A DNA stretch of 64,000 nt from Neolewinella litorea (GTDB lineage Bacteria > Bacteroidota > Bacteroidia > Chitinophagales > Saprospiraceae): contig NZ_SRSF01000003.1 of assembly GCF_004803465.1 (NCBI RefSeq), positions 62,001-126,000 on the forward strand, read 5' to 3'. Of the stretch, positions 38,434 through 46,749 are shown one piece after another (position 1 is the first letter of the stretch; each line of letters opens with the position of its first letter). The notes under the pieces were generated by a model. It had not been told where the DNA came from. It was given only the letters and a program-made list of their open reading frames with translations, and ran no database searches. The position numbers and the translations under genes were made by a program.

Positions 38434-38825
38434 ATTCCCTCTACAAATAATCCTTTTCCGGTTGATTCGTGCCGTTTGGGGGATGTTGGTGTGGACTGTA
38501 CGGCGTAGGAAACGGAATCTTTCTGGGGGGAGGGTGGGGTCCCGGCCAGAATGGCTATCGGCTCAGCGGGCACCGTCGCACAGTTCTGCGGCGTGGTCAG
38601 CGAAGAGATTGCTTCCCGCGCGGGAGCTGTAAGAGAGTAACCCGAGGCGTAGCCGTCAAAGGTGAATGTGGAAGCGGCTTCGGTAGGGGAGGGCGCGGCA
38701 ACGATAGGCTGGGTTGATGCTGCTGTTGCATCAGTCGGGGGGAAATAAGCTTCCCTGACAGTTCCAACTACCATATAGATGATAGTTGCCACCGCCATCA
38801 TATACGGCGAGGTTAAAAACTTCAT
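38430..38825 (-). CDS. Hypothetical membrane-anchored protein
   Basis: 131 residues. One hydrophobic segment near the N-terminus (VATIIYMVVGTVREAYF), then a disordered Ala/Thr/Pro/Ser-rich stretch. Cys82 is the only cysteine. No family recognised. Support: a clean ATG, convergent ends overlapping by 4 nt, and a start inside AT-rich DNA that looks like a leader; its low complexity leaves doubt. Confidence 0.45.
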   Translation of the reverse strand: MKFLTSPYMMAVATIIYMVVGTVREAYFPPTDATAASTQPIVAAPSPTEAASTFTFDGYASGYSLTAPAREAISSLTTPQNCATVPAEPIAILAGTPPSPQKDSVSYAVQSTPTSPKRHESTGKGLFVEGI

Positions 38826-39032
38826 GTTGTGTTGTTCATGCGAACCAAAAGGCTCAGTGTAGCTAAGTCAAGACCAAAAGTTAACAGCTCGGCAATAGGC
38901 CGGTACTGTCTTTAAGTAATATAGGGGATAATATGTTCTCTACGCAAGTCTGCACAGAGATTAAGAATAGAGAAATTGTCTGGGCAATCGTTTATTTTGT
39001 CACGTCATGGACATTTGCAGAATTTTTAGCCC

Positions 39033-40595
39033 CTAATCGGTGGTGTTTGGTGGTGCCATCCGGTCCGCAACCCGGGATAACACAAAGCTCGCCAGCAGGC
39101 CACTCAGCATGGCCGCCGTACGAAACGGGAAGTCGGCGGGGTAAGGGAGGTAGGCGGGAAGTCCCAAGGTGTCATCTCCCCCGCCAAAACGCAGCAGTGC
39201 GGCCAGGGTAAAGCCCGCCATAGCCCCGTAGCGGTTGGTCCGCGGATCGAACAGCGCGCACACCAGGGCGGGAAACAGGAGGCAGTACACGAAGTCGGAG
39301 CACAGGAACCACAGAGCATATACGCTCTGCACCTGAAAGGCGATCAGCGTGGCGGCCACTCCCACGATCCAGATGCATCGCTGGATGAGGACGGCCAGTC
39401 GGCTGTCCGGAAGGTCCGGTTTGACCAGCGGCTTATAGACGTTCCAAACGCCCATGCTGCTGGCGCTGAGTACACTGCTGTCCACGCTTGACATGACGGC
39501 AGCGGCCACCGCTCCCAGCCCGACGACGGCCACCACCGGGTTTGTCAGGTAACGCACCACCCAGGGCAGGGTAGCGCTGGCGTCCGGCGGCGGACCGGCG
39601 GGCAGCAGCGACCAGTCTACGGTAGCCGACACCATCCCGATCAGTACCGGCGCGACTGCGGCCAGTAGGCATACCACTCCGGCGATCAGACTGAGCTTCA
39701 CGGCCGTGCCCTCGTCGCGGGCCGCCAGGACGCGCTGGAAATACACCTGCCAGGGAATGCCCCCGAAGACGAGCAGCAGGGCGTAGTCCCACCAGGTCCA
39801 GTAGGCATCCCCCAGGGCTTCCCGGGAAGGAAAGGGGCTGGCCGCTGCCCCGAACTTATCGGTGTACGCGGCGTAGGTGGCGCCGAGGCCGCCGGTATAA
39901 GAGAGCGCGAAGGGAACAATCAGGGCAAGCCCCAGGAAGAGGATAAGGAGTTGCACGACATCCGTCATGGCCACCGCCCACAGTCCACCGAGCGCCGTAT
40001 AGGCCACCGCGATGGCGGCGGACAGGAGTATGGCGGTGGTAAGGTCGATACCGAGTACCGTGCCGAAGGTGGCACCGAGGGCCGTGAGGATGGCGGCCGT
40101 CCAGAAGAGTTCGCCGGTCAGTGCGGGAAGGAAGAGTACGGCCGTCATGCGTTCTCCGTAGCGTTCGGTCAGCGGATCTAGCATAGTGCGGTACCGGCGC
40201 CGGCGCATGATCCGGGCGAAGAAAAGTCCGCCGATCACCAATGAGAGCGCGTACCCCCACGGGGCCTGCACCCATACGAGCCCCTGGGTAGCCGTATACT
40301 CGGCGGTGCCGTTGATGAAACCGCCGCCCACCCAGGTGGCGCTCATGGTGAAGATGGCGATGTAAAGGGGCAGGCTGCGCCCGGCCAGCATCATTCCGTC
40401 GGCGTCGTTGTCTTCCCCCCGTCGGCGAGCGGCCGCCCGGGCCCCGATCACGTACACTACCGCGTAGAAGACGGCCATGCTTAAGAAGGCCGGCCAGTGG
40501 ACATCCTCATTCGTGAACCAGTAGAGATAGGCCGCCGCTCCCCCCAGCAGCACGCCAAGAAAGAGAAGGGGCAGGCCTTGGCGGCGGAGGGACAT
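39033..40595 (-). CDS. Sodium:solute symporter of the CHT1 choline-transporter type
   Basis: 520 residues from the ATG at 40595 (longer in-frame starts overlap the upstream region). About 13 hydrophobic segments. Several blocks match animal high-affinity choline transporters: MLDPLTERYGERM, LFLPALTGELFWTAAILTAL, FGGIPWQVYFQRVLAA. It should use the sodium gradient to take up choline or a similar solute; substrate is inference. Divergent from the VanX-type gene. It belongs to a neighbourhood with a BCCT carrier, which suggests osmolyte import. Confidence 0.88.
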   Translation of the reverse strand: MSLRRQGLPLLFLGVLLGGAAAYLYWFTNEDVHWPAFLSMAVFYAVVYVIGARAAARRRGEDNDADGMMLAGRSLPLYIAIFTMSATWVGGGFINGTAEYTATQGLVWVQAPWGYALSLVIGGLFFARIMRRRRYRTMLDPLTERYGERMTAVLFLPALTGELFWTAAILTALGATFGTVLGIDLTTAILLSAAIAVAYTALGGLWAVAMTDVVQLLILFLGLALIVPFALSYTGGLGATYAAYTDKFGAAASPFPSREALGDAYWTWWDYALLLVFGGIPWQVYFQRVLAARDEGTAVKLSLIAGVVCLLAAVAPVLIGMVSATVDWSLLPAGPPPDASATLPWVVRYLTNPVVAVVGLGAVAAAVMSSVDSSVLSASSMGVWNVYKPLVKPDLPDSRLAVLIQRCIWIVGVAATLIAFQVQSVYALWFLCSDFVYCLLFPALVCALFDPRTNRYGAMAGFTLAALLRFGGGDDTLGLPAYLPYPADFPFRTAAMLSGLLASFVLSRVADRMAPPNTTD

Positions 40596-40690
40596 GTACG
40601 GGGGTTGGCGGTAGCTTAAGGGTGCACAAAGTACTCTTCCGTTCCCTTTCCCCGCCTGGAGCGGCGGCAAATTCCCTACTTTACCCTGCC

Positions 40691-41383
40691 ATGTTGCGTT
40701 ACCACCTTTCCTGGCTCCTGGCCGCCCTGCTCTGCACCTGCGACCGCGCCCCCGAACTGCCGCAGGCGGAGATCGCCTTTCCCGTGGCCCTACCCGCAGT
40801 GATGCCGCCCCCGCCCCAGCCGGCCATCGACTACGATACTACGGAGTGGACGGAACTGATCCGCCTGGACTCCTCCATCGTCCTGGAGATACGCTACGCT
40901 ACCGACAGTAATTTCATGGAGCGCCGCATTTACGACTGCGGCCGCTGCTTCTACCGACCGGCGGTGGCCCGTGCCCTGCTGGCCGTCCACCACGATCTGC
41001 GGCCGCTTGGGCTGGGCCTAAAGATGTACGACTGCTACCGACCGGGCCCCTACCAACAGCGGCTTTGGGACGTGATGCCCGACGCCCGCTACGTGGCCCA
41101 CCCCGCCCGCGGCAGCGTACACAGTCGCGGGGCGGCGGCGGACCTGACCGTGGTGGAACTGGCCACCGGACGCGAGCTGGATATGGGTACTCCCTACGAC
41201 TTCTTCGGCGAGGAAGCCTATACCACAACCACCGACCTGCCGGAGCCCGTCCTCAAAAACCGCCGTACGTTACAGGAAGCCATGCGCCGCCGCGGCTTCT
41301 CCACCATCCGCACCGAATGGTGGCATTTCAACTACGGCGGCCCCCGCTTCCCGCTCAGCGAGTGGACGTGGGCCTGCCCCTAG
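40691..41383 (+). CDS. M15D (VanX/DdpX type) D-alanyl-D-alanine dipeptidase
   Basis: 230 residues from the ATG at 40691. A signal-like N-terminus (LSWLLAALLCTC) suggests export or lipidation. The zinc site of family M15 is present: SVHSRGAAADLT (His and Asp ligands) and EWWHFNYGG (catalytic Glu and a His ligand). Members cleave D-Ala-D-Ala and serve in peptidoglycan recycling in bacteria without vancomycin resistance. No van genes are here, so a cell-wall turnover role is the better reading. Confidence 0.9.
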   Translation: MLRYHLSWLLAALLCTCDRAPELPQAEIAFPVALPAVMPPPPQPAIDYDTTEWTELIRLDSSIVLEIRYATDSNFMERRIYDCGRCFYRPAVARALLAVHHDLRPLGLGLKMYDCYRPGPYQQRLWDVMPDARYVAHPARGSVHSRGAAADLTVVELATGRELDMGTPYDFFGEEAYTTTTDLPEPVLKNRRTLQEAMRRRGFSTIRTEWWHFNYGGPRFPLSEWTWACP

Positions 41384-41393
41384 CTCCGCACCC

Positions 41394-42929
41394 TTGCTCA
41401 AGAACTTCCAACGAATCCGCTATACCGTCCTGCTACCACCTCTGGTGCCGCTGGTGATCTGCGCGGTGGTTGCCCTGCGCAATCCGGTCGGACTTATCGC
41501 CTACGCGCAGGGGGCGAGCGACTGGATACTGGTGCACTTCGACTGGCTCTTTTCCTGGTCCTGTACCGCCTATCTCCTTTTGCTGGCGGTGGTGTACGTT
41601 TCGCCCCTGGGGCGGACCGTCATTGGCGGGGCGGGGGCGGAACGACTCCTTACCCCGTGGCGGTGGTTCGCCATTACTGCGTGTACGACCATCGCTACCG
41701 GTATCCTGTTCTGGGGGATCGCCGAGCCAATATATCACCTGAGTGCGCCGCCACCGGCGGGGGAAGCGGAGCCGGCGGAGTTCGCCCTGTCGACCCTGTT
41801 CCTGCACTGGACGCTCACGCCCTACGCCATCTATACCGTGGGTGGACTGCTGTTTGCCCTGGGCTTCTACAGCCACGGACAGCCGTTCTCTCTGAGTACC
41901 CTGCTGCGGCCGGTCTTCGGCCCGCGGGTGCACGTTCGGGCGGGGGCCATCGTGGATGCCCTTTGCCTGTTTGCCCTGGTAGCGGGTATGGCGGCCGCTT
42001 TGGGTGCGGGAAGCCTGGCGCTGAGCGGGGGGCTGTCGGGTTATCTGGGCGGCGCAGCGACGGGTGCCACGCCTTTCCGACTGGCCGTCATCATCGGTTG
42101 CATCGTTGCGGCCTTCAGCGTATCGGCCGCGACCGGCCTGCAGCGGGGCATCCGGCTATTGTCAAACTACAACATCATCGGGTTCATCTTACTGGCGGCC
42201 TTCGTGCTGCTGGCCGGCCCCCTGTGGGAGACGGTACAGCTGGCGGGGCGGGGGCTGCTGGATTTTGCGGACAACTTCCTGGCGCGCAACCTGGGCATTG
42301 ACCCCGGTATTCCCGCGGCGTGGAGCCACGCCTGGACGAGCTTTTACTGGGCCAACTGGTACGCGTGGGCGCCGATCACGGCGCTGTTCCTCGGTCGGCT
42401 GGCGCGTGGCTATTCGGTGCGGCGCTTCATTGAGGTCAACCTGCTCTTCACCTCCCTGTTCGGCGCCGGCTGGATGGTGGCCTTCGGCGGCACGGCACTC
42501 GTGCTCGACGGGCAGTCGGGCGGTGCCCTCACCGGCGCCCTGAATGCCGGCGGTCCGGAAGCGGTGGCCTACGCCTTGCTTGCCCAACTGCCGGGACTGT
42601 GGTTTACCGCCCTGGTGTTCCTGGTACTGATCTTTCTTTCCTACGTGACGGCGGCCGATTCCAACGTATCGGCGATGAGTGCCCTGTGCATGCGCGATGT
42701 GGGGCCACACTCCGCCGAAGCTCCGGTGGGGATGAAACTGTTGTGGGGCATCACCATCGGGGTAACTTCCTGGGTGCTGGTGAGCTTTGCGGGGCTGGAC
42801 GGCATACGGCTCATCTCCACGCTGGGCGGATTTCCGGCGATGCTGCTCTTCCTTCTCGGGGCGGTGGGACTGGCGCGTCTGGTCTGGAAAAGCTACCGCG
42901 GGGGCAACAATCGGGCGCACCAACCGTAA
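41394..42929 (+). CDS. BCCT-family betaine/choline/carnitine transporter with a changed Trp box
   Basis: 511 residues, starting at TTG 41394. WGIAEPIYHLSAPP and the twelve-helix pattern fit BCCT carriers. The Trp box, usually ending WxWW, reads WTSFYWANWYAWAPI here: the second Trp position is Asn. That box takes part in binding quaternary ammonium groups, so the substrate may differ from glycine betaine. The short C-terminal tail has few charged residues, unlike the osmosensing tail of BetP. It follows the dipeptidase by 10 nt. Confidence 0.88.
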   Translation: MLKNFQRIRYTVLLPPLVPLVICAVVALRNPVGLIAYAQGASDWILVHFDWLFSWSCTAYLLLLAVVYVSPLGRTVIGGAGAERLLTPWRWFAITACTTIATGILFWGIAEPIYHLSAPPPAGEAEPAEFALSTLFLHWTLTPYAIYTVGGLLFALGFYSHGQPFSLSTLLRPVFGPRVHVRAGAIVDALCLFALVAGMAAALGAGSLALSGGLSGYLGGAATGATPFRLAVIIGCIVAAFSVSAATGLQRGIRLLSNYNIIGFILLAAFVLLAGPLWETVQLAGRGLLDFADNFLARNLGIDPGIPAAWSHAWTSFYWANWYAWAPITALFLGRLARGYSVRRFIEVNLLFTSLFGAGWMVAFGGTALVLDGQSGGALTGALNAGGPEAVAYALLAQLPGLWFTALVFLVLIFLSYVTAADSNVSAMSALCMRDVGPHSAEAPVGMKLLWGITIGVTSWVLVSFAGLDGIRLISTLGGFPAMLLFLLGAVGLARLVWKSYRGGNNRAHQP

Positions 42930-43004
42930 CTATGACATACCTTGATACCGGATTGCCGCCGCGCCTGAGCGTCGGGGTTTCCTGCCGCTTTTTCTACGAA
43001 GGGG

Positions 43005-43012
43005 TAGGTTTG
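43005..43012 (+). promoter_or_regulatory. Bacteroidota-type -7 box before the MoxR gene
   Basis: TAGGTTTG matches TAnnTTTG, 41 nt upstream of the MoxR start. The -33 region has no clear TTG. Confidence 0.5.
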
Positions 43013-43053
43013 CCTTCCCGTTTTACCCCATACCCATTGCTACCGAACTGAAC

Positions 43054-44025
43054 ATGGCCACCCCAAGATATTCTTCCGACGTAGAAGCCGTCGATGCCCT
43101 AGCCCAAGCTTACCAGGACCTGCGTACGGAGATCGCCAAAGTGATCGTCGGGCAGCAGGAAGTCGTGAAAACCGTCCTGATCTCGCTGTTCAGTAACGGC
43201 CACTCGCTGCTGGTCGGAGTACCGGGCCTGGCCAAGACCCTGCTCGTCTCCACCATCTCGGAGGTGCTGGAGCTTGATTTCAAGCGTATACAGTTCACGC
43301 CGGACCTGATGCCGACCGACATTACCGGGTCGGAGATCCTGAATGATGAGCGACATTTCGAATTCAACCGAGGTCCGCTCTTCGCCAACATCGTCCTGGC
43401 CGACGAGATCAACCGCACGCCCCCCAAGACGCAGGCTGCGCTGCTGGAAGCGATGCAGGAACGTTCGGTCACGGTAAGCGGTGTGCGGCACGCCCTGCCT
43501 GCCCCCTTCTTCGTGTTGGCTACCCAGAACCCCATCGAACAGGAAGGAACTTATCCGCTACCCGAGGCGCAACTTGACCGCTTCATGTTTAACATCCCGC
43601 TCGACTACCCCTCCTACGAGGAAGAACTTGCCGTGGTGCGGGGCACGACGGGGGTAACGCGTAATAGTGTACAGCACGTATTGAGTGGGGAGGACATCCT
43701 GTATTTCCAGCAGCTGGTCCGCAAGATCCCCATCAGCGACAACGTCCTCGAATACGCGGTGAAGCTGACCGGCAAAACGCGTCCGAACACCACACGGGCC
43801 GGCAAGGACGTCAACGAGTACATCAGTTGGGGCGCCGGGCCGCGCGCCAGCCAGTACTTGGTACTCGGTGCCAAGTGCCACGCCGCCATCAACGGCAAGT
43901 ACAGTCCCGACATCGAGGACGTGCAGGCCATAGCCAGCTACGTGCTGCGCCACCGGATCGTGCGGAACTACAAAGCCGAGGCCGAAGGCATTACCGAAGA
44001 GCACGTCATCCAGGGACTGTTTTAG
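43054..44025 (+). CDS. MoxR-family AAA+ ATPase
   Basis: 323 residues. Walker A is LVGVPGLAKTLLV, with Ala before Lys as in MoxR proteins; Walker B VLADEINRTPPKTQAALLEAM; sensor 1 VLATQNPIEQEGTYPLPEAQLDRF. MoxR ATPases act as chaperones or regulators beside VWA-domain and DUF58 proteins. Those usual partners do not follow here; the next gene encodes a SET protein. Confidence 0.95.
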   Translation: MATPRYSSDVEAVDALAQAYQDLRTEIAKVIVGQQEVVKTVLISLFSNGHSLLVGVPGLAKTLLVSTISEVLELDFKRIQFTPDLMPTDITGSEILNDERHFEFNRGPLFANIVLADEINRTPPKTQAALLEAMQERSVTVSGVRHALPAPFFVLATQNPIEQEGTYPLPEAQLDRFMFNIPLDYPSYEEELAVVRGTTGVTRNSVQHVLSGEDILYFQQLVRKIPISDNVLEYAVKLTGKTRPNTTRAGKDVNEYISWGAGPRASQYLVLGAKCHAAINGKYSPDIEDVQAIASYVLRHRIVRNYKAEAEGITEEHVIQGLF

Positions 44026-44094
44026 GCTGCCGCTGCCCCGGCGTAAGCGTACCGCACTGGCTGGCCGGGTATTCATTCCCTATCCACGATCGAC

Positions 44095-44457
44095 ATGCTT
44101 CACTTGCCGTTCCTCTACATCCGTCAGAGTCCCCTGGGGGGGCGCGGCGTCTTCACGTCCGAAGCCATAACGGGAGGGACGGTCGTTGAACTGGCTCCAG
44201 TGGTGGTGGTCAGTCCGGAGGATCGCAAAATCATTCACGGGACGGGCCTTCACGATTACTACTTCGTCTGGGACGGCGACGGGGCGGCCATCGCCCTGGG
44301 GTACGGTTCGTTGTACAACCACTCCACGACTCCGAATCTCGACTTCGAAATGGACTACGACTTCGAGCAGGTGCGCTTTACGGCCCGGCGGGACATTGCG
44401 CCTGGGGAGGAACTGCTTATCGATTATGTCATCGGGGGTGGGGAATTGTGGTTCTGA
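44095..44457 (+). CDS. Small SET-domain protein
   Basis: 120 residues, a bare SET domain. SPLGGRGVFTSEAI opens the fold, YNHSTTPNLDFEMDYD contains the NHxxxPN signature and APGEELLIDY the last SET motif (ELxxDY). SET enzymes transfer methyl groups from SAM to lysine. No pre-SET or post-SET parts are present. The substrate is unknown; ribosomal proteins are possible targets. Confidence 0.88.
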   Translation: MLHLPFLYIRQSPLGGRGVFTSEAITGGTVVELAPVVVVSPEDRKIIHGTGLHDYYFVWDGDGAAIALGYGSLYNHSTTPNLDFEMDYDFEQVRFTARRDIAPGEELLIDYVIGGGELWF

Positions 44458-44645
44458 GAACCCCACTCGCTTAATTTTTCTTCCGTGCAACGAAAGATCA
44501 GGCGATGCCCTCTTCGAGCCAGCAAAACCCACTTGCCATTTTCACAAGATGAGGCAGCAAACTGAGTCCAGTATTGCGTTATGTTCAATGCAATGAATGT
44601 ATTGATGAATATAGCGTAATTATTATCCAAAATCGTTGCGAATGC

Positions 44646-44677
44646 TTGTATAGTAAGCCCAATTGATTGCATCTTTG
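44646..44677 (+). promoter_or_regulatory. Promoter-like pair upstream of the tRNA-like genes
   Basis: TTG (44646-44648) is separated by 21 nt from CATCTTTG (44670-44677), one base from TAnnTTTG. Transcription would start close to 44684, about 30 nt before the first tRNA-like RNA. Confidence 0.5.
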
Positions 44678-44714
44678 CTAATGCAAGGACGAAGCAACGG
44701 CGACGTTCACAATT

Positions 44715-44868
44715 TGTAAGGTGATGAAATTGGCAGCCATGCCCGCTTGTCTCGCGGGTGGGGAGGTCGGGATAAACCCTTTTTCAGTGCTCCGTAAGAG
44801 CGTGGCTCCCCGGAGCACTGAATCGGGCTAACCGCCCCGTGCAGGTTCGACTCCTGCCCTTACAGCCA
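44715..44868 (+). ncRNA. tRNA-like RNA 1 with an 82-nt variable arm, GUC triplet
   Basis: A cloverleaf can be drawn with every standard arm: acceptor TGTAAGG/CCTTACA (7 bp), a 3-bp D stem with an AATTGGCAG loop like Leu tRNAs, anticodon stem CCCGC/GCGGG with loop TTGTCTC (triplet GTC at 44749-44751), and a T arm GCAGG-TTCGACT-CCTGC. Then comes G at the discriminator and an encoded CCA (44866-44868). Between the anticodon and T arms lies an 82-nt variable region instead of the usual 4-24 nt. It folds as GGGG/CCCC plus GGT/ACC, then CCC/GGG, a perfect 12-bp helix (44783-44794 with 44811-44822) and a GAGC/GCTC tip. U at position 37 is unusual. Discriminator G plus a long arm is a serine-type feature. 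No known family was recognised. Confidence 0.75.
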
Positions 44869-44915
44869 CCGGGCGCAGCAGATCAGGTCAAGTAGCTTTT
44901 CTACTGCGTCAATTT

Positions 44916-45067
44916 TGTAGGGTGATGAAATTGGCAGCCATGCCCGCTTGTCTCGCGGGTGGGGAGGCCGGGATAAACCACCGTTCAGTGCTCCGCGTGA
45001 GCGCCGCTCTCCGGAGCGTTGAATCGTGGCTAACCGCCCCGTGCAGGTTCGACTCCTGCCCCTACAG
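44916..45067 (+). ncRNA. tRNA-like RNA 2 with an 83-nt variable arm, GUC triplet
   Basis: A second copy 47 nt after the first. D arm, anticodon arm (GTC at 44950-44952), basal variable helix and T arm are identical, while variable positions change in pairs. The acceptor is TGTAGGG/CCCTACA (fifth pair A-T becomes G-C), the inner helix CCAC/GTGG replaces CCC/GGG, and the 12-bp helix (44984-44995 with 45012-45023) keeps pairing through two G-U pairs. Unlike copy 1, the three bases after the discriminator G are CTA, not CCA. The covariation shows that the fold is under selection. Confidence 0.75.
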
Positions 45068-45142
45068 CTACTTTACCGCGTGCCGGATATGCGATTTGCG
45101 CTTGGCGTTGTTTAATCGGAAATCCGACCGCTACCCACTGCC

Positions 45143-45796
45143 TTGTTACTCCTTGACCGCCTGTTCTCCCTTGCCCGGCTCCGCTGGCGCCGGCTCGTGG
45201 GGCCGCTGCCCCCGACGGTGGTCAATACCGGTGGGGCCGATCGCGTCTTTCAGGTACTGGATCTGCTTTTTGTCTTTGACCTCTACGAGGCGTTGACCAA
45301 CTGGCTTACCCCGGGCTTGCGCCGTCTGTCCACCCGGGAAATAAGGCTGCTGAGGCCCATCTTCGGGGAATCCGTGCCTTACCAGCGGATCCGGATTGAC
45401 GAGCGGGCGCACCTCGGCCCGCGCCGCTACCGCTTTCTGTACGTAAGCTTTCATACGATCAACGGTTGGGGCCCCTGTTCCGATCCCACCCTGGTACACG
45501 AGGTGGTGCACGTCTGGCAGTACGTTCATTTCGGTGCCATCTACATTCCCCGGGCACTGGCCGCGCAACGTACCGCCGCGGGCTACGACTACGGTGGACC
45601 TAGCGGATTGCAGGCTGCCCGCTCCCTGGAAGACTTCAACTACGAGCAGATGGCGGATGTCATCGAAGACGCCTTCCGACTGGCGAATGGCTACCCCGCG
45701 CAGTGGATCGGAGGCCGAACCGCGGAGGCTTTACCGAACTATTATCGCTTTATGTACGATCTTAGGGCACGGGTACTACCCGCCGCCTATCGTTAG
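45143..45796 (+). CDS. HExxH putative metallopeptidase-like protein
   Basis: 217 residues from a TTG at 45143. PTLVHEVVHVWQYVHFGA carries HEVVH, the zinc-binding HExxH motif, followed by Trp-Gln as in DUF4157-like proteins. There is no signal peptide. The C-terminal half (EQMADVIEDAFRLANGYP) contains a Glu that could be the third ligand. Substrate unknown. It begins 73 nt after the second tRNA-like RNA, on the same strand. Confidence 0.7.
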   Translation: MLLLDRLFSLARLRWRRLVGPLPPTVVNTGGADRVFQVLDLLFVFDLYEALTNWLTPGLRRLSTREIRLLRPIFGESVPYQRIRIDERAHLGPRRYRFLYVSFHTINGWGPCSDPTLVHEVVHVWQYVHFGAIYIPRALAAQRTAAGYDYGGPSGLQAARSLEDFNYEQMADVIEDAFRLANGYPAQWIGGRTAEALPNYYRFMYDLRARVLPAAYR

Positions 45797-45830
45797 TCGC
45801 ACGGTGAATAAAGCGACGCCGTCCGCGTTT

Positions 45831-45838
45831 TAGATTTG
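45831..45838 (+). promoter_or_regulatory. Bacteroidota-type -7 box before the glycosyltransferase
   Basis: TAGATTTG matches TAnnTTTG, 38 nt upstream of the start codon, just after the HExxH gene ends. No clear -33 TTG. Confidence 0.5.
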
Positions 45839-45876
45839 AAGGACGTTGTATTACTATACCCCACTATACCAGGTGT

Positions 45877-46749
45877 ATGCTTTCCATTTGTATTCCCGTA
45901 TATGGGTACGATGCCCGGCCATTGGTGCGGGAGTTGATCCGACAGGCTGGCGCCGTTGAGGAGCCGGTCGAGGTACTCGTGTACGACGATTGCAGTGCGG
46001 ACCAGTTCCGGACGCTCAACCGGGAGTTGCGTCAACTACCAAGCGTACGATACCACGAACTGCCGAAAAACGTCGGACGTTCCGAGATCCGGAACCGTAT
46101 GGTGAGTGCCGCGGCGGGGAACCGCCTGTTGCTTCTCGACGTTGACAGCTGGCCGAACCCCCATCTGCTGGAGCGCTACCTCAACGCCCCGCCGGCGGCC
46201 GTGCTGGTGGGCGGCAGGACCTACGCGGAAGACGAACCCGAGGACCCCGATTACTTTCTACACTGGCAGTACGGCCGCCGCCGCGAAACCGTTGCACCCG
46301 CGCGCCGCCGCCAGGGGGAATACCTGCAGTTTCAGAGCAATAACTTCATGGCTGAGCGCGCCGTGCTCCTTACCCACCCCTTCCCGACCGTGGCGGGTTA
46401 CGGACACGAGGATACGCTGTGGGGACAATTGCTGGCACCCGACGGCATCCGGATTGAATACATGGACAATCCCGTGGTGCATCTCGGGCTGGAGCCAACG
46501 GAGGTGTTTCTCAAAAAGCAGCGGGAGGCCGTCCGGAACCTGAAGGTGCTGCGGCAGTCTTACCCGACGCTGACTACGCGACTTACGCGCTTCGCGGATC
46601 GGTACCCGGCGCTTTCGCAGCTGCTGGAATACATTCCCGAGCGCGTGCTGCTGAAGTACCTGCTCCGTACGCGGAACCTGAATGCCCTGGACCTGCTCAA
46701 ACTGAAGTGGTGGATCAGCGGCTGGGCACCCGCCATAAACTATCGCTGA
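45877..46749 (+). CDS. Family 2 glycosyltransferase
   Basis: 290 residues. LSICIPVYGYDARPLVRELI opens the GT-A fold, EVLVYDDCSAD is the first nucleotide-sugar motif, LLLLDVDSWPNP holds the DxD-like metal site, and AGYGHEDTLWG the acceptor region. It transfers a sugar from a nucleotide donor; acceptor unknown. No membrane helix. Its last 35 nt overlap the convergent egtD gene. Confidence 0.9.
   Translation: MLSICIPVYGYDARPLVRELIRQAGAVEEPVEVLVYDDCSADQFRTLNRELRQLPSVRYHELPKNVGRSEIRNRMVSAAAGNRLLLLDVDSWPNPHLLERYLNAPPAAVLVGGRTYAEDEPEDPDYFLHWQYGRRRETVAPARRRQGEYLQFQSNNFMAERAVLLTHPFPTVAGYGHEDTLWGQLLAPDGIRIEYMDNPVVHLGLEPTEVFLKKQREAVRNLKVLRQSYPTLTTRLTRFADRYPALSQLLEYIPERVLLKYLLRTRNLNALDLLKLKWWISGWAPAINYR

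Noticed and set aside
38933-39211. 92-codon plus-strand frame
   Set aside because: Overlaps the end of the sodium symporter gene and has no protein-like features.
44424-44672. 82-codon minus-strand frame next to the SET gene
   Set aside because: It overlaps the 3' end of the SET gene and covers the promoter-like region of the tRNA-like genes; no family features.
44715-45067. Ordinary tRNA-Asp genes
   Set aside because: The GUC triplet fits, but the 82-83 nt variable region and the Leu-like 3-bp D stem do not match any tRNA-Asp.
44715-45067. tRNA genes interrupted by a group I intron
   Set aside because: The insertion is at the variable-arm position rather than the anticodon loop, is far shorter than a group I intron, and its ends pair with each other.
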